DNA of 64,000 nt from NCBI RefSeq assembly GCF_904849725.1, contig NC_058518.1, positions 217,074,741-217,138,740 of the forward strand, in the 5' to 3' direction. A program made the translations under genes and the position numbers. This DNA is from Hordeum vulgare subsp. vulgare. Its lineage: Eukaryota; Streptophyta; Magnoliopsida; Poales; Poaceae. Below are positions 22,194 through 32,034 of this stretch, piece by piece (position 1 is the first letter of the stretch; each line of letters opens with the position of its first letter). The notes below the pieces were generated by a model, which saw only the letters and a program-made list of their open reading frames with translations, was not told where the DNA came from and did no database searches.

Positions 22194-25100
22194 ACCCTCT
22201 TATTGTTGTCTCAGCATAGCCGGTCCCAAGCCCGGGTAAAGGAGGAGGGTTGCGATAGGCGTGGCCAGCCAACTTGAAAAACCCAGCCACTCTTATGGAG
22301 ATGAAACCCAAAGGAAACTCGTTGGGGCGTAACCCTCTTAGCGACGCGCCACATCGGAACCCGGGTGTGGTGTCAAATGGGCAAGGGCCGGGCCGTCACC
22401 CCCTTGGTGGCGCGCCGTATCTTGATCTGGATACGGTGATAAGTGAGCCAGGGTCGGGTCGCCGCATCCTTAGTGGCGCGCTGCACCGACGCCCCGGTGT
22501 AGTGAAAAATGAGCAAGGGTCTTCGCATTGGACTCGACGAGTGCGGAGGGTAAGGAAGTTAGCCGAGCCTAGGAGGATACGCTTAGGTAGCTAGAACGTA
22601 GGGGCCTTGACGGGTAAGTTACGAGAGCTAGTTGATACGGCGGTGAGGACGCATGTTGATGTCCTATGTGTCCAAGAGACCAAATGGAAGTGACAAAAGG
22701 CTAAGGAGGTGGAGGATACCGGCTTCAAGTTGTGGTACACGGGGACAACTTCAAACAAGAATGGAGTAGGCATCTTGGTCAACAAGAGCCTTAGGGATGG
22801 AGTTGTGGACGTTAAGAGGCAAGGGGACCAGATGATCCTTGTGAAGCTGGTAGTTGGGGACTTAGTCCTCAATGTTATCAGCGCGTATGCCCCGCAAGTA
22901 GGCCACAATGAGAGCACCCAGAGGGAGTTCTGGGTAGGCCTAGAGGACTTGGTTAGGAGGGTACCTATTGGTGAGAAGATCTTCATAGGAGGAGACCTCA
23001 ATGGCCATGTGGGTACATCTAACACAGGTTTTGAAAGGGTGCATGGGGGATTTGGCTATGGCATCAGGAACCAAGAAGGAGAAGATGTCCTGAGCTTCGG
23101 TCTAGCCTACGACATGGTTGTAGCTAACACCCTCTTTACGAAGAGAGAATCCCATCTAGTAACGTTCAGTAGTGGTCCACACTCTAGCCAGATTGATTTT
23201 CTCCTCTCTAGAAGAGAAGACAGACGCGCTTGCATTGATTGTAAAGCGATACCTGGAGAGAGTGTTGTCCCTCAACATAAGCTTGTGGTTGCCGACTTCC
23301 TCTTTAGGATTCGTGTCCAACGGGATAAGCGCGCCAAAGTCGCTAGAACGAAGTGGTGGAAGCTCAAGGGGGAGGCATCCCAGGGTTTCAGGGAGAGGGT
23401 CATTAAGGAGGGCCCTTGGGAGGAAGGAGGCGATGCAAACTTGATGTGGACGAGGATGGCGACCTTCTTGCGGAAGGTCGCTGTAGAGGAGTTTGGGGTG
23501 ACCAAGGGAAGTAGAAGGGAAGCTAAGGACACCTGGTGGTGGAACGATGAGGTCCAGAAGGTTATTAGGGAGAAGAAGGACTGTTTTAGATGCCTATATC
23601 TGGACAGGAGTGCAGCTAACATGGAGAAGTATAAGGTGGCGAAGAAGGCAGCAAAGCGGGCGGTGAGTGAAGCGAGTGGTCGGGCATATGAGGACCTCTA
23701 CCAACGTTTAAACACTAAGGAAGGCGAAAGGGACATCTATAAGATGTCCAAGATTAGGGAGAGGAAGACGAGGGATGTCAGCAAAGTCAAATGCATCAAG
23801 GACGGAGATGATCAACTTCGTGTGAAGGATGAGACGATCAAGCGTAGATGGCGGGAGTACTTTGACAACCTTTACAATGGAGAGTTTGATAGATCTACCA
23901 TTAAGCTAGACGACTCCTTTTATGATACCAGCATGTGCTTTGTGCGACGTATCCAGGTGTGTGAGGTTAAGGAGGCGTTAAAAATGATGAAAGTAGGCAA
24001 AGCGATGGGTCCTGATGGTATCCCCATCGAGGTGTGGAGAGGCCTTGGAGACATAGCGATAGTATGGCTAACTAAGCTTTTCAACCTCATTTTTCGGTCA
24101 AACAAGATGCTCGAAGAATGGAGGCGGAGTATTTTAGTACCAATCTTTAAGAACAAGGGGGATGTCCAAAGTTGTACTAATTACCGCGGGAATCAAGCTG
24201 ATGAGCCATACTATGAAGCTATGGGAGAGGGTCATTGAACACCGCTTAAGAAGGTTAACAAGCGTGACCAAAAACCAATTTGGTTTCATGCCTGGGAGGT
24301 CTACCATGGAAGCCCTCTTCTTGGTACGACAGGTGATGGAGAGATACAGGGAGCAAAAGAAGGACCTTCATATGGTGTTCATTGATTTCGAGAAGGCCTA
24401 GGATAAGATACATCGGAATGTCATGTTGTGGGCCTTGGAGAAACACAAAGTCCCAATAAAGTACATTACCCTCATCAAGGATATGTATGATAATGTTGTG
24501 ACAAGTGTTCGAATAAGTGATGGCGACACCGATGACTTTCCGATTAGAATAGGGCTACACCAAGGGTCAGCTTTGAGCCCTTATCTTTTTGATTTGATGA
24601 TGGATGACGTCACAAGGGATATACAAGGAGATATCCCATGGTGTATGCTCTTTGCTGATGATGTGGTGCTAGTCGATGATAGCCGAACGGGGGTTCATAG
24701 AAAGTTAGAGTTATGGAGGCGGACTCTCGAATCGAAAGGTTTTAGGCATGAGGTGCAGTTTTAGTGCTACTAGGCACGAGGATGGAGAGGTTAGCCTTGC
24801 TGGGCAGGTGGTACCGGAGAGAGACACGTTTCGATATTTGGGGTCCATGTTGCAGTAAGATGACGATATCGATGAAGACGTGGGCCACCGAATCAAGGCT
24901 GGGTGGATGAAGTGGCGCCAAGCTTCTGGCGTAGTCTGTGACAAGAGAGTGCTACAAAAGCTAAAAGGCAAGTTTTATAGGACTGCTATCCGACCTTCGA
25001 TGTTGTATGGCGCGGAGTGTTGGCCAACCAAGAGACGACATATCCAACAGTTAGGTGTAGCAGAGATGCGCATGTTGAGATGGATATGTGGCCACACAAG

Positions 25101-25478
25101 GAAGGATCGGGTACGGAATGACGATATACGAGAGAGACTTGGGGTAGCACCGATTGAAGAGAAGCTGGTCCAGCATCGTCTCAGATGGTTTGGACATATT
25201 CAACGGTGGCCATCGGAAGCGCCGGTGCATAGCGGACGGATAAAGCGTGCTGAGAATGTTAAGAGGGGTCGTGGTAGACCGAACTTGACATGGGAGGAGT
25301 CCGTTAAGAGAGATCTGAAGGTTTGGAATATCGACAAAGACTTAGCCATGGACAGGGGTGCTTGGAAGTTAGCTATCCACGTTCTAGAGCCATGAATTGG
25401 TTTCGAGATCTTATGGGTTTCAACTCTAGCCTACCCCAACTTGTTTGGGACTGAAAGGCTTGGTTGTTGTTGTTGTTG
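22194..25478 (+). mobile_element. RTE-type LINE, near full length (3.29 kb)
   Basis: Bounded by exact 18-bp TSDs. It has a 5' region of about 380 bp, one endonuclease-RT coding region, and a 3' end with CCTACCCCAACTTGTTTGGG followed by a (TTG)n tail instead of poly(A). Short length, a single endonuclease-plus-RT reading frame and a simple-repeat tail are features of the plant RTE clade. It is inserted in the 3' region of element D in the same orientation. Confidence 0.9.
22572..25395 (+). pseudogene. RTE LINE endonuclease-reverse transcriptase (broken)
   Basis: The apurinic-type endonuclease starts with WNVGALTGKL and VLCVQETKWK, then a stop at 22692. It continues from 22709 with NVISAYAPQVG, FIGGDLNGHVG and a Q-I-D-F-L block. 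RT motifs follow: KAMGPDGIPIEVW (near 24000), QFGFMPGRST (24280), FIDFEKA then TAG (24400), [13 protein letters not shown] (24550) and the catalytic FADDVVL (24650). The C-terminal zone (24880-25395) carries AIRPSMLYGAECW and RLRWFGHIQR. Frameshifts near 24190 and 24750 and stops at 22692, 24400 and 24857 make it inactive. An intact copy would nick target DNA and prime reverse transcription there. Confidence 0.88.
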
Positions 25479-25496
25479 TCGAGTCACGGACAGCGA
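25479..25496 (+). repeat. Right TSD of RTE LINE
   Basis: Exact repeat of 22176-22193, directly after the (TTG)n tail. Confidence 0.9.
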
Positions 25497-25683
25497 GAGC
25501 TCTTGCACCTTTAAGTACTTACTTTGCTAAATTCAATACTAAATATAGACTCTTGATTGTTATTGTCTTGACTTGAATTGCATATCTCACTTGCTTTACT
25601 TTGAAGTTCTTATATGTGTGTTAGCATGTCACCAAATAAATTATTGCGTTATCATTTATCTACTCGAGGACGAGCAGAAATTA

Positions 25684-25696
25684 AGCTTGGGGATGT
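25684..25696 (+). other. Purine tract of element D
   Basis: AGCTTGGGGATG immediately precedes the right LTR, the usual plus-strand primer position. The same core occurs twice more at about 20137 and 20192. Confidence 0.7.
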
Positions 25697-27343
25697 TCAT
25701 ACGTCCCAAACGTATTTATAATTTCTGCTTGTTCCATGATCTTTTGGGTGACATTGTTATATGTTTTGCTACACTTTTATATGATTTTACACATATTTGG
25801 ACTAACCTACTAACTTAGTGCACCCAGTGCTAGTTTCTGTTTGCTGATGTCTATTTTGCAGGGGCTATTACCCAATTTTCCGAAGCCCGAAAATTATACA
25901 AAAAATCAGCGAAACAAAAGCTTCGGGATCATCGAAGGAGGGCCAGAGGGGGGCCACGGGCCTCCCAGGAGGCCTGCTAGCGCGACCAGGCCCTAGGCCA
26001 CGCCAGGAGGTCACCTGGGTGGGTCCCACCTCCTCCGGTGCCCTCCTTTGGCCTATATTTAGTGTTCTGTGAGGAAACCCTCACAGACTTCTGGAATCGC
26101 GAATTTCTCCATCGTTCCGCCACCGCAACGCTTCCAAGATCAGGAGTGTCAGGAGACCTCTTCCCGGCACCCTGCCGGAGGGAGGATTGACCTCCGGGAG
26201 CTTCTAAACCGCCATGGACGCTTCCCGAATGTGACGTGAGTAGTTTTCCTTGGACCATGAGTCAATGACCAGTAGCTATGTAATGTCTTCTCTCCAGTCT
26301 TGTGCTTCAATGGTTATTGCTTGTGAGCTTCCCTACATGATCAAGGCATCTTTGTAATTCTCTTGCTTTTGCTATGCTCGGTTTGTTGGGATCCGATGGA
26401 TTATGAGATTATGTTCAGATTGTTATGAGTTATATATTTGATTATCATTTTTATATTATGTTCCTTAGTGATTCTTGCATGTTCTCCGTTGCTTTTTATT
26501 GCTTTGGCCAAGTAGTAGATCGTAACTCGAAGATGGAGCGTTATGCATGATTGTGGATTCGGGCCCCTCGATGTCTAGCTTGAGTGACAGAAACATGAGA
26601 CTAGGGGATGTGCTTGTTGCCACCAGGGAGAAAACAACGGTGCTTGTGACCATGGTTGCAAGGATTGTTTACCTTACACATAGTTCGTTAATGCAGTTGT
26701 CCGTTGCTTTGAGTTTACACTTTGGGTGGGGCTCGCAACTTAATACCTGAGAGATATTCCGGATAGATATCTCAAGGTGGATGATTAGTAAGTAGATGCT
26801 GATGAATAAACGGTCTACTTGTCTTGGTGTACTGCCCATTACTATTGAACCTCTAACTATCAAAGAGCCTAATTAGCATTGCGATGCGATCATAATTCTG
26901 TCAATTGCCCAAGTGTGATTTGTTTACCCTAGCATAGTTGTTTATCATCTTTTGGGAGAGAGACGTCACTAGTGAACGTCATGTGATTCCGGTCCATATC
27001 ACCATCATTGTTTACACCTCCATCATTTACCACTTTCATTTACTTTTCCGTTGCAATCACTATTACCTTCCCGCTTGTGTTTTGATCCTTTACAAAATAC
27101 AGGGTCGGAGATATTGAAAACCTCTTTGTACTCGTTGGGAGCAAAGTTATTTGTTGTGTGTGCAGGTCCACGTCTTTTGCTAGCGCCAGGGTGGAATACA
27201 CCTACTTGTTGAGCCTAGGAGTCCTCCTGGTTCGATAAACCTTACAGTCTTCATGTAAGGGAAATTTGTTGCTCACTACATCTCCACCTTCCGCTTGGGG
27301 TATCCAACGAGGGGCGAGAAGTATATACATCATCTCGTCATCA
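25697..27343 (+). repeat. 3' LTR of element D (about 1647 bp)
   Basis: Starts near TTCATACGTCCC (the expected TGATACGTC with a changed second base) and ends CGTCATCA before the TSD ACCAC. ATACGT/ACGTAT near the start can form a small terminal hairpin. TATATTTA at 26054-26061 is a candidate TATA box. It retains the 382 bp missing from the left LTR. Confidence 0.87.
26054..26061 (+). promoter_or_regulatory. TATA-like element in 3' LTR of element D
   Basis: TATATTTA follows a GC-rich stretch and precedes the likely transcript start region. The 5' LTR of the same element has lost this segment. Confidence 0.4.
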
Positions 27344-27348
27344 ACCAC

Positions 27349-28494
27349 TGGTGCCAAGGAAGATGCACATTGGCCCACCTCCCGACGGACGATCTCCTCC
27401 TCGGCCGTACTACGCCTCAGGCTAGGCTGCCAGCACTGCAGGAGCCTTGCGCTTTGCCTCCATGGCCTTGGACTTCTTCTCTTCTCGTTCCGTCGCCTGA
27501 GGCTCGAGGAGTGTCAGGCGACCTTCTTCAGCCCGGGCGCACTTGTTTGCCAGGTTGAACATCTCAAGTGCAGTGCTCATTTCATCACCCATGGCGAGCT
27601 CCTCCTTCATCTTGAGGTCGGTGACTCCATCGGAGAAGGCCGAGATGACTGCCTCATCCGAAGCCTTGGGGATCTTCAGGCGCATGACCGTGAAGCGCTG
27701 TATGAACTCGTGGAGGGTCTCCCCCTCCTGCTGCTTGATGCGCCGTAGGTTGTGCATGGTGGGAGCACGGTCGTAGGTGCACTGGAAGTTGGCGATGAAG
27801 TGTTCGTGTAGGCCATCCCAGGAAGTGATGGACGCCTTTGGGAGGTTGAGGAGCCAAGAGAGCATACCTCCCTAGAGCGCCATGGGGAACTAGCACGCCA
27901 TGACCTTGTCGCCTCCTCCTGCTTGCCTGATGCTGAGCGTGTAGAGTTGCAGGAACTCGGCCGGGTCCAGGGTGTCGTCGTAGCGCGGGGGTAGGTCAGG
28001 CTTGAACTTGCCAGGCCACGCAGTTGGTTAGAGCTCAGGGGCGATGGCGAGGCACCCCATCGGCCCGACGAGTGCAGCGGGCATGGGGCGACCCGGTCCT
28101 GGTGCTCCACTGGGTCTGCTTCGAGCGGGTCATGCTCGCGGTGCGGGACTAGTAGTGCCGGGAGAGCGCGCGCATCGGCGCGCAGCCGAGGAACCACCTG
28201 ACAACTTGCTTCATCTCCCAGCCCCTCCCTGGGTTCGTGAAGCCGGTCACGGGGACGCGCTTCCTGCCTGGGCTCATGGTTTGCTCCACGCCGCGGAGGT
28301 GGGGGTGGCGCGTCTTGCTCCTTGTCGTTCGCCAGGGACGGTTGGGGTCGGAGCGAGCACGACAATGCAGCGGAGTCCCCAACAGCGGCGATGAGCTCCT
28401 CGATGCGCTGGAGCCAGTCGTTGTGGCCGTCAGGGGTGGGCCGATAATGGAGCAGCTCAGTGGCCATGACAAGTGTGCGCCAGCCATGCGGCAA
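27349..28494 (-). pseudogene. Gag of element C (left part, minus strand)
   Basis: The minus-strand frame 27865-27422 carries a retrotransposon gag core: W-x-x-L-x-x-x-F-I-A-N-F-Q near SWDGLHEHFIANFQ, then YDRAPTMHNLRRIKQQEGET, LHEFIQRFTVMRLKIP and AVISAFSDGV. Farther upstream (28494-27900) frames are Pro/Arg-rich with an N-terminal MATELLHYRP and DWLQRIEELIAAVGD, and the segment RYDDTLDPAEFLQLYTLSI reads in a third frame. Several frame changes and stops separate these parts. Gag would form the particle that encloses the RNA. The 3' part of gag lies beyond element D. Confidence 0.75.
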
Positions 28495-28782
28495 CTCCGG
28501 CCGGGTGCGTGAGGCCGACCAGGAAGCCCGGGCGAGCGATGGAGTGGCGGTGCAGCCGTCGGCCTGCTGGGTAGCCGGCTGGGAGGAACCCTCCTGTTCC
28601 TAAGCGTCGGGGCCCGTGGAGGCGTTCACCACTGGCGATGGTGACCGATGCGAGCCGACGGGGCCCGTGGGCGCTGTCTGAGCAACCTGGTGGCGTGGCG
28701 CTCGGTGTGAGCCCGATACGCATCAGCCATCTGAGCAACGAAGCTTGGAGAAGGCGGAGCTTGGAGGAAACCTTGACACACC

Positions 28783-28801
28783 CCCTACCTGGCGTGCCAA
28801 A
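28783..28801 (-). other. PBS of element C
   Basis: Read on the minus strand, TTTGGCACGCCAGGTAGGGG directly follows the end of the 5' LTR (28802). It resembles the GGCGCGCCAGGTAGGGG primer site common in Tat-lineage grass elements and sets the orientation of element C. Confidence 0.7.
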
Positions 28802-29657
28802 TGTCGGATTTTGGGCTCCACAAAACCCTTAAGATTCAAACTCACGGGCGGGTACAATGATCTCTTGTAGGCACGCCCCACCTCACTCGCTACTCGTCGG
28901 GGATGGCAAAGAACTCACTCGATGGTGAGGAAGACACAGAACACGACACTTTACCGAGGTTCGGGCCGCTCGGAAGCGTAATACCCTACTCCTACTTTGG
29001 TGGATTGCCTCTCGTGGAGGATGGTGGATGAACTAGTACAGTGTTTGAGGGCCTCTGGAGGCTAGGTGGCCTACTTGTGGCACCGGTGGGCAAATGAATC
29101 AATCGGGGTGGTTCATATCGGATCCCCCTCTATGAAGTAGCCTATGCTCTATATATAGTGGCGGCCCGGGTCCTCTATACTTATCGTTTCGGCAGGAAGG
29201 GATCCCACAATGGCCAATTTCAAAGGGGAATAGGGGAACATGCTCCCCCTGCCCAAAGGTGGTCTTCCCCTGCAAAGTGACTGTCAGCGCCGCAGGCTCG
29301 GGTCCAGGGATGACGTCCGTCCTGCTGGCAGGCGGCGACGACTTTGTTACACCAGAAGGGAAACCTTTGCAAGATGCCTTGGGAACCCCGGTATGTCCAT
29401 GTCCCCTTTGCACTAAAGGCAAAACTGCTTCGCCCCGCTGCCTGCTGCTTGCCTGTCCTTCCTACACGTCATCATTGACTCATGAGGCTGGTCCTCACCT
29501 CGAAATGTCCGCCGCTCCAGAGGGGTCCTGAGTAACCCCCTGCGGGTCTTGAAGCCTCTCCTCCTCGCGAGGCTTGGACCCTCACGAGGGCCTTGCTTTG
29601 AGGGGTGCCGGGCCTGTTGGTTTTGGTCTAGGTACCCCTATTCCCAGAACGCCGACA
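28802..29657 (-). repeat. 5' LTR of element C
   Basis: Plus-strand ends TGTCGGATTTTGG ... AACGCCGACA, collinear with 10112-11005. CTATATATAG at 29149-29158 is a palindromic TATA candidate. The TSD GTATC follows at 29658. Confidence 0.87.
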
Positions 29658-29681
29658 GTATCAGCTCGCTCCGGTTCGATC

Positions 29682-31149
29682 ATGTCTTCACCTCCGCCCA
29701 TTCCCAGCCTCCCGCTGCCTATCACCACCACGCCACTAGCCACCACGGTAGGCGCGCCAGCCTTGACTGGGCCGCCTCCTGCGCCCGCTAGCCTCCGCCC
29801 GCCTCTCCCTCCCTCGTCTTCACCCGGGTAGAGATGACGACCGCGTTGTTGGATCCAGGACAGGCCGTTGCGGGCATTCGCACGTTCCTCACGGGGCCCT
29901 ATGCGCCACCGTTGCCACCCGCCGCCTTCTTCCCCAACGTGGCACCACCACCGCCCCTCTCTTTTGCGCCACACCAGGGGGCGACCTCGACGCAGAGCGG
30001 GCCGCCGCCGACTCCGGGGGCGCCCATCTAGGAGGTGTGGTTCCCCCCATCGCCATCTCCGCTACCCGCATGGCTTGCCGGGACAGTCGACATGGCATGC
30101 CCGGGCCAACCATCCTTCCTTCCACTAGCCACGACACACCCGGCTGGACCGGTTGACGAACCCTCCATGAGTACGGGTATCTATGCCAGCATGGACGGGC
30201 CCTGTGCAATGGCGGTAGCCTGCAGCCCGCCTTTCCGGATCCGTCTTCTTCACTGCTCCACGCAGATGGGACACCAACGCTCGTGGGCTATGGCCACCCA
30301 CCGCCATGCTTCTCCAACCTGGAGTTCGCAACCTACGACGGCACCGAGAAATCCATGAATTGGCTCAATCAATGTGACCAATTTTTCCAGGGGTAGCGCA
30401 CCCTCACGTCTGACCGCACGTGGATCACTTCATACCATCTTCGCGACGTCGCGCAGACATGGTACTATGCCCTCGAGAAGGACGGGGGTGGTATGCCATC
30501 ATGGGAATGATTCCGCGATATGTGCCTCTTGCGTCTTGCCCCCCATACGCGGGAGCCGACTCACGGAGCTTGGGTGCCTCCTATTCTTGTCCAAGGTGCA
30601 AGACTTTGTCGATCGCTTCCAGGTGCTGGCATGCCATCCGTCGAGCATCTCTGCCCGCCAGTGTGCCGAGCTCTTCATGGGGGTCCTACTAGAATACATC
30701 CGCGTGGACAAGGAGATGCATGGGCCACATGATCTCCAGACAGCCATGTATTACACCCGCGCGTTCGAGCGTCGTGTGTTGGCCATGCAACAAGCGTCGA
30801 CATCCCGGGCCCATCGGCCTCCCCTCGGACGGTAGCCTCAGCACCGTGCTGGCCTCCCCAGATTCCAGCACCAGCCCCCGCCATGACAGCGGCGCACCCA
30901 TTCCGCCTGCTTACCCCGACCGAGCAACTCGAGCGCCATCGCCAAGGGCTATGCTATAATTGCGACGAGCCCTACGTCTCAGGTCACGTTTCCCCACGCC
31001 TATTCTACTTGGAAGTTGCGGACTACATCGAGGAGGATCTTGCCGTAGTCGGGATCGGCGACCTGCCCGACCCTGTCGATGCGGCGGTCGTGTCGGCACC
31101 CGCTCCTGCCACCGCCCTCGTGGTTTCCCTCCATGCTATCTCGGTCATA
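29682..31149 (+). pseudogene. Gag of Reina-like element
   Basis: The first ATG after the restored PBS is at 29682. A Pro/Ala-rich N-terminus spans about 29682-30300 in two frames. The gag core follows: FATYDGTEKSMNWLNQCDQF with FQG and then a TAG (about 30395), SYHLRDVAQTWYYALEKD (about 30440) and LECxxL-type helices to MYYTRAFERRVLAMQQ (30750-30800). A zinc-knuckle relic GLCYNCDEPYVSGHV lies at about 30950; its final Cys is lost (the usual end is GHxC). Reading frames change at least three times. The CACTA transposon interrupts the frame right after 31149. Confidence 0.78.
31147..31149 (+). repeat. TSD (ATA) of CACTA transposon, left
   Basis: ATA precedes CACTACAGG and is repeated at 42075-42077 after CCAGTAGTG. 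A 3-bp TSD is diagnostic of CACTA elements. Confidence 0.85.
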
Positions 31150-31178
31150 CACTACAGGAATCAGCTTCTTTGCCGTCA
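31150..31178 (+). repeat. Left terminal inverted repeat of CACTA transposon
   Basis: CACTACAGGAATCAG then a TTTGCCGTC motif; pairs with 42047-42074. Confidence 0.88.
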
Positions 31179-31675
31179 CCCATCACAGACGGCAAAGAGG
31201 TCCACACCGACGGCAATGATCTTTGCCGTCTGCCACCTGTTGGGAAAGATTATGCGTTGGCCTACGACGGCATTGTAGCTTCTTTGCCGTCAGCCTACCC
31301 TGAGCGGACGGCAAAGCTCTTTGCCGTCCGTGTCAGACACTGAGCAGTCGGCAAAGAGATTGAGACGGCAGCCAACAGGCGACGCCTCCGTTAGGGCTAA
31401 CGGAGGCTTTGCCATCTGCTTCCCCCCATAGCCTTTGTCGTCTGCTTCTATGGGCCAGCACAGTGTTGGGCCAGCGCGTGTTGGCTTCTTTGCCGTCTTC
31501 CACTGTCCGCTTTACCGTCAGCCTCCCGAGGAGGCGGACGGCAAAGAGCCTATATGGGCCAGCTGCTCCTGCTCCCAGGTTGCACAGCTGGGGGCCACGT
31601 GGCCTCTTTGCCGTCTGCTCCGTGATGGCAAAGGCCTTTGCCATCAGTTGGCAGACGGCAAAGAGCCCAAATTGT
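31160..31675. repeat. Left subterminal repeat cluster of CACTA transposon
   Basis: At least a dozen copies of CTTTGCCGTC or its complement GACGGCAAAG, some with one change (CTTTGTCGTC, TTTGCCATC), often as facing pairs separated by the words AGCCT or TGCC. Subterminal motifs of this kind bind CACTA accessory proteins in characterised systems; binding here is inferred. Confidence 0.85.
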
Positions 31676-32034
31676 AATTTTATTTATTTTTTCTATTTCG
31701 CAACACATATATATATAATTCATAGCACATATATGATATATAGTTCGCAACACATATATGATATACATATAAAGTTCATCAATGCCATACATCAAAACAA
31801 CCAACACATACAAAGTTTCATCCTTAGATACATACTCATATAGTTCCACATATATTTTTCATCCATGTATACATATACATCTAGTTGCACATTGTTCATC
31901 AACTCAAATAAAAACTAGAACTAAAGCACTCCAATGTATATTTTCCATGCATGTAGTACTTCCAATCTGCAAAATGGGAATAACAAAGTCACAAGAAGAA
32001 CAACAATAACTTATATATGACAAATAAGCTAAAT
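31676..32034. other. AT-rich spacer of CACTA transposon
   Basis: AT-rich sequence with repeated CACATATATGATATA words and no gene. It separates the subterminal repeats from the satellite. Confidence 0.7.

Larger units (their letters stand above)
17157..27343 (+). mobile_element. Element D: Athila-like Ty3/gypsy deletion derivative
   Basis: LTRs at 17157-18407 and about 25697-27343 flank a plus-strand interior with an Asp-tRNA-type PBS, a gag remnant and an Athila-type protease. No RT or integrase follows. The TSD ACCAC is exact on both sides (17152-17156, 27344-27348), although the left LTR lacks about 10 terminal bases and an internal 382-bp block. It is inserted in element C and carries an RTE LINE at 22194-25478. 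Confidence 0.87.
10112..29657 (-). mobile_element. Element C: Tat-like Ty3/gypsy deletion derivative, minus strand
   Basis: LTRs of 894 bp (10112-11005) and 856 bp (28802-29657) flank an interior whose gag (27422-28494) and protease (16136-16900) read on the minus strand. A PBS-like TTTGGCACGCCAGGTAGGGG adjoins the right LTR and a G-rich purine tract adjoins the left one, so the right LTR is the 5' LTR. Only a scrap of RT remains and no integrase is seen. Two plus-strand (antisense) ORFs and two tandem-repeat arrays lie between the pol remnant and the 3' LTR; such an arrangement is known for Tat/Ogre-lineage elements. Element D is inserted between gag and protease. Confidence 0.85.

Noticed and set aside
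22591..23025. 144-codon minus-strand frame over the LINE endonuclease
   Set aside because: It is an antisense shadow of the well-supported endonuclease coding strand.
31160..31680. Repeated TTTGCCGTC words as a CRISPR-like or satellite array
   Set aside because: Copies occur in both orientations with irregular spacing at both ends of a CACTA element, which is the usual subterminal repeat pattern.
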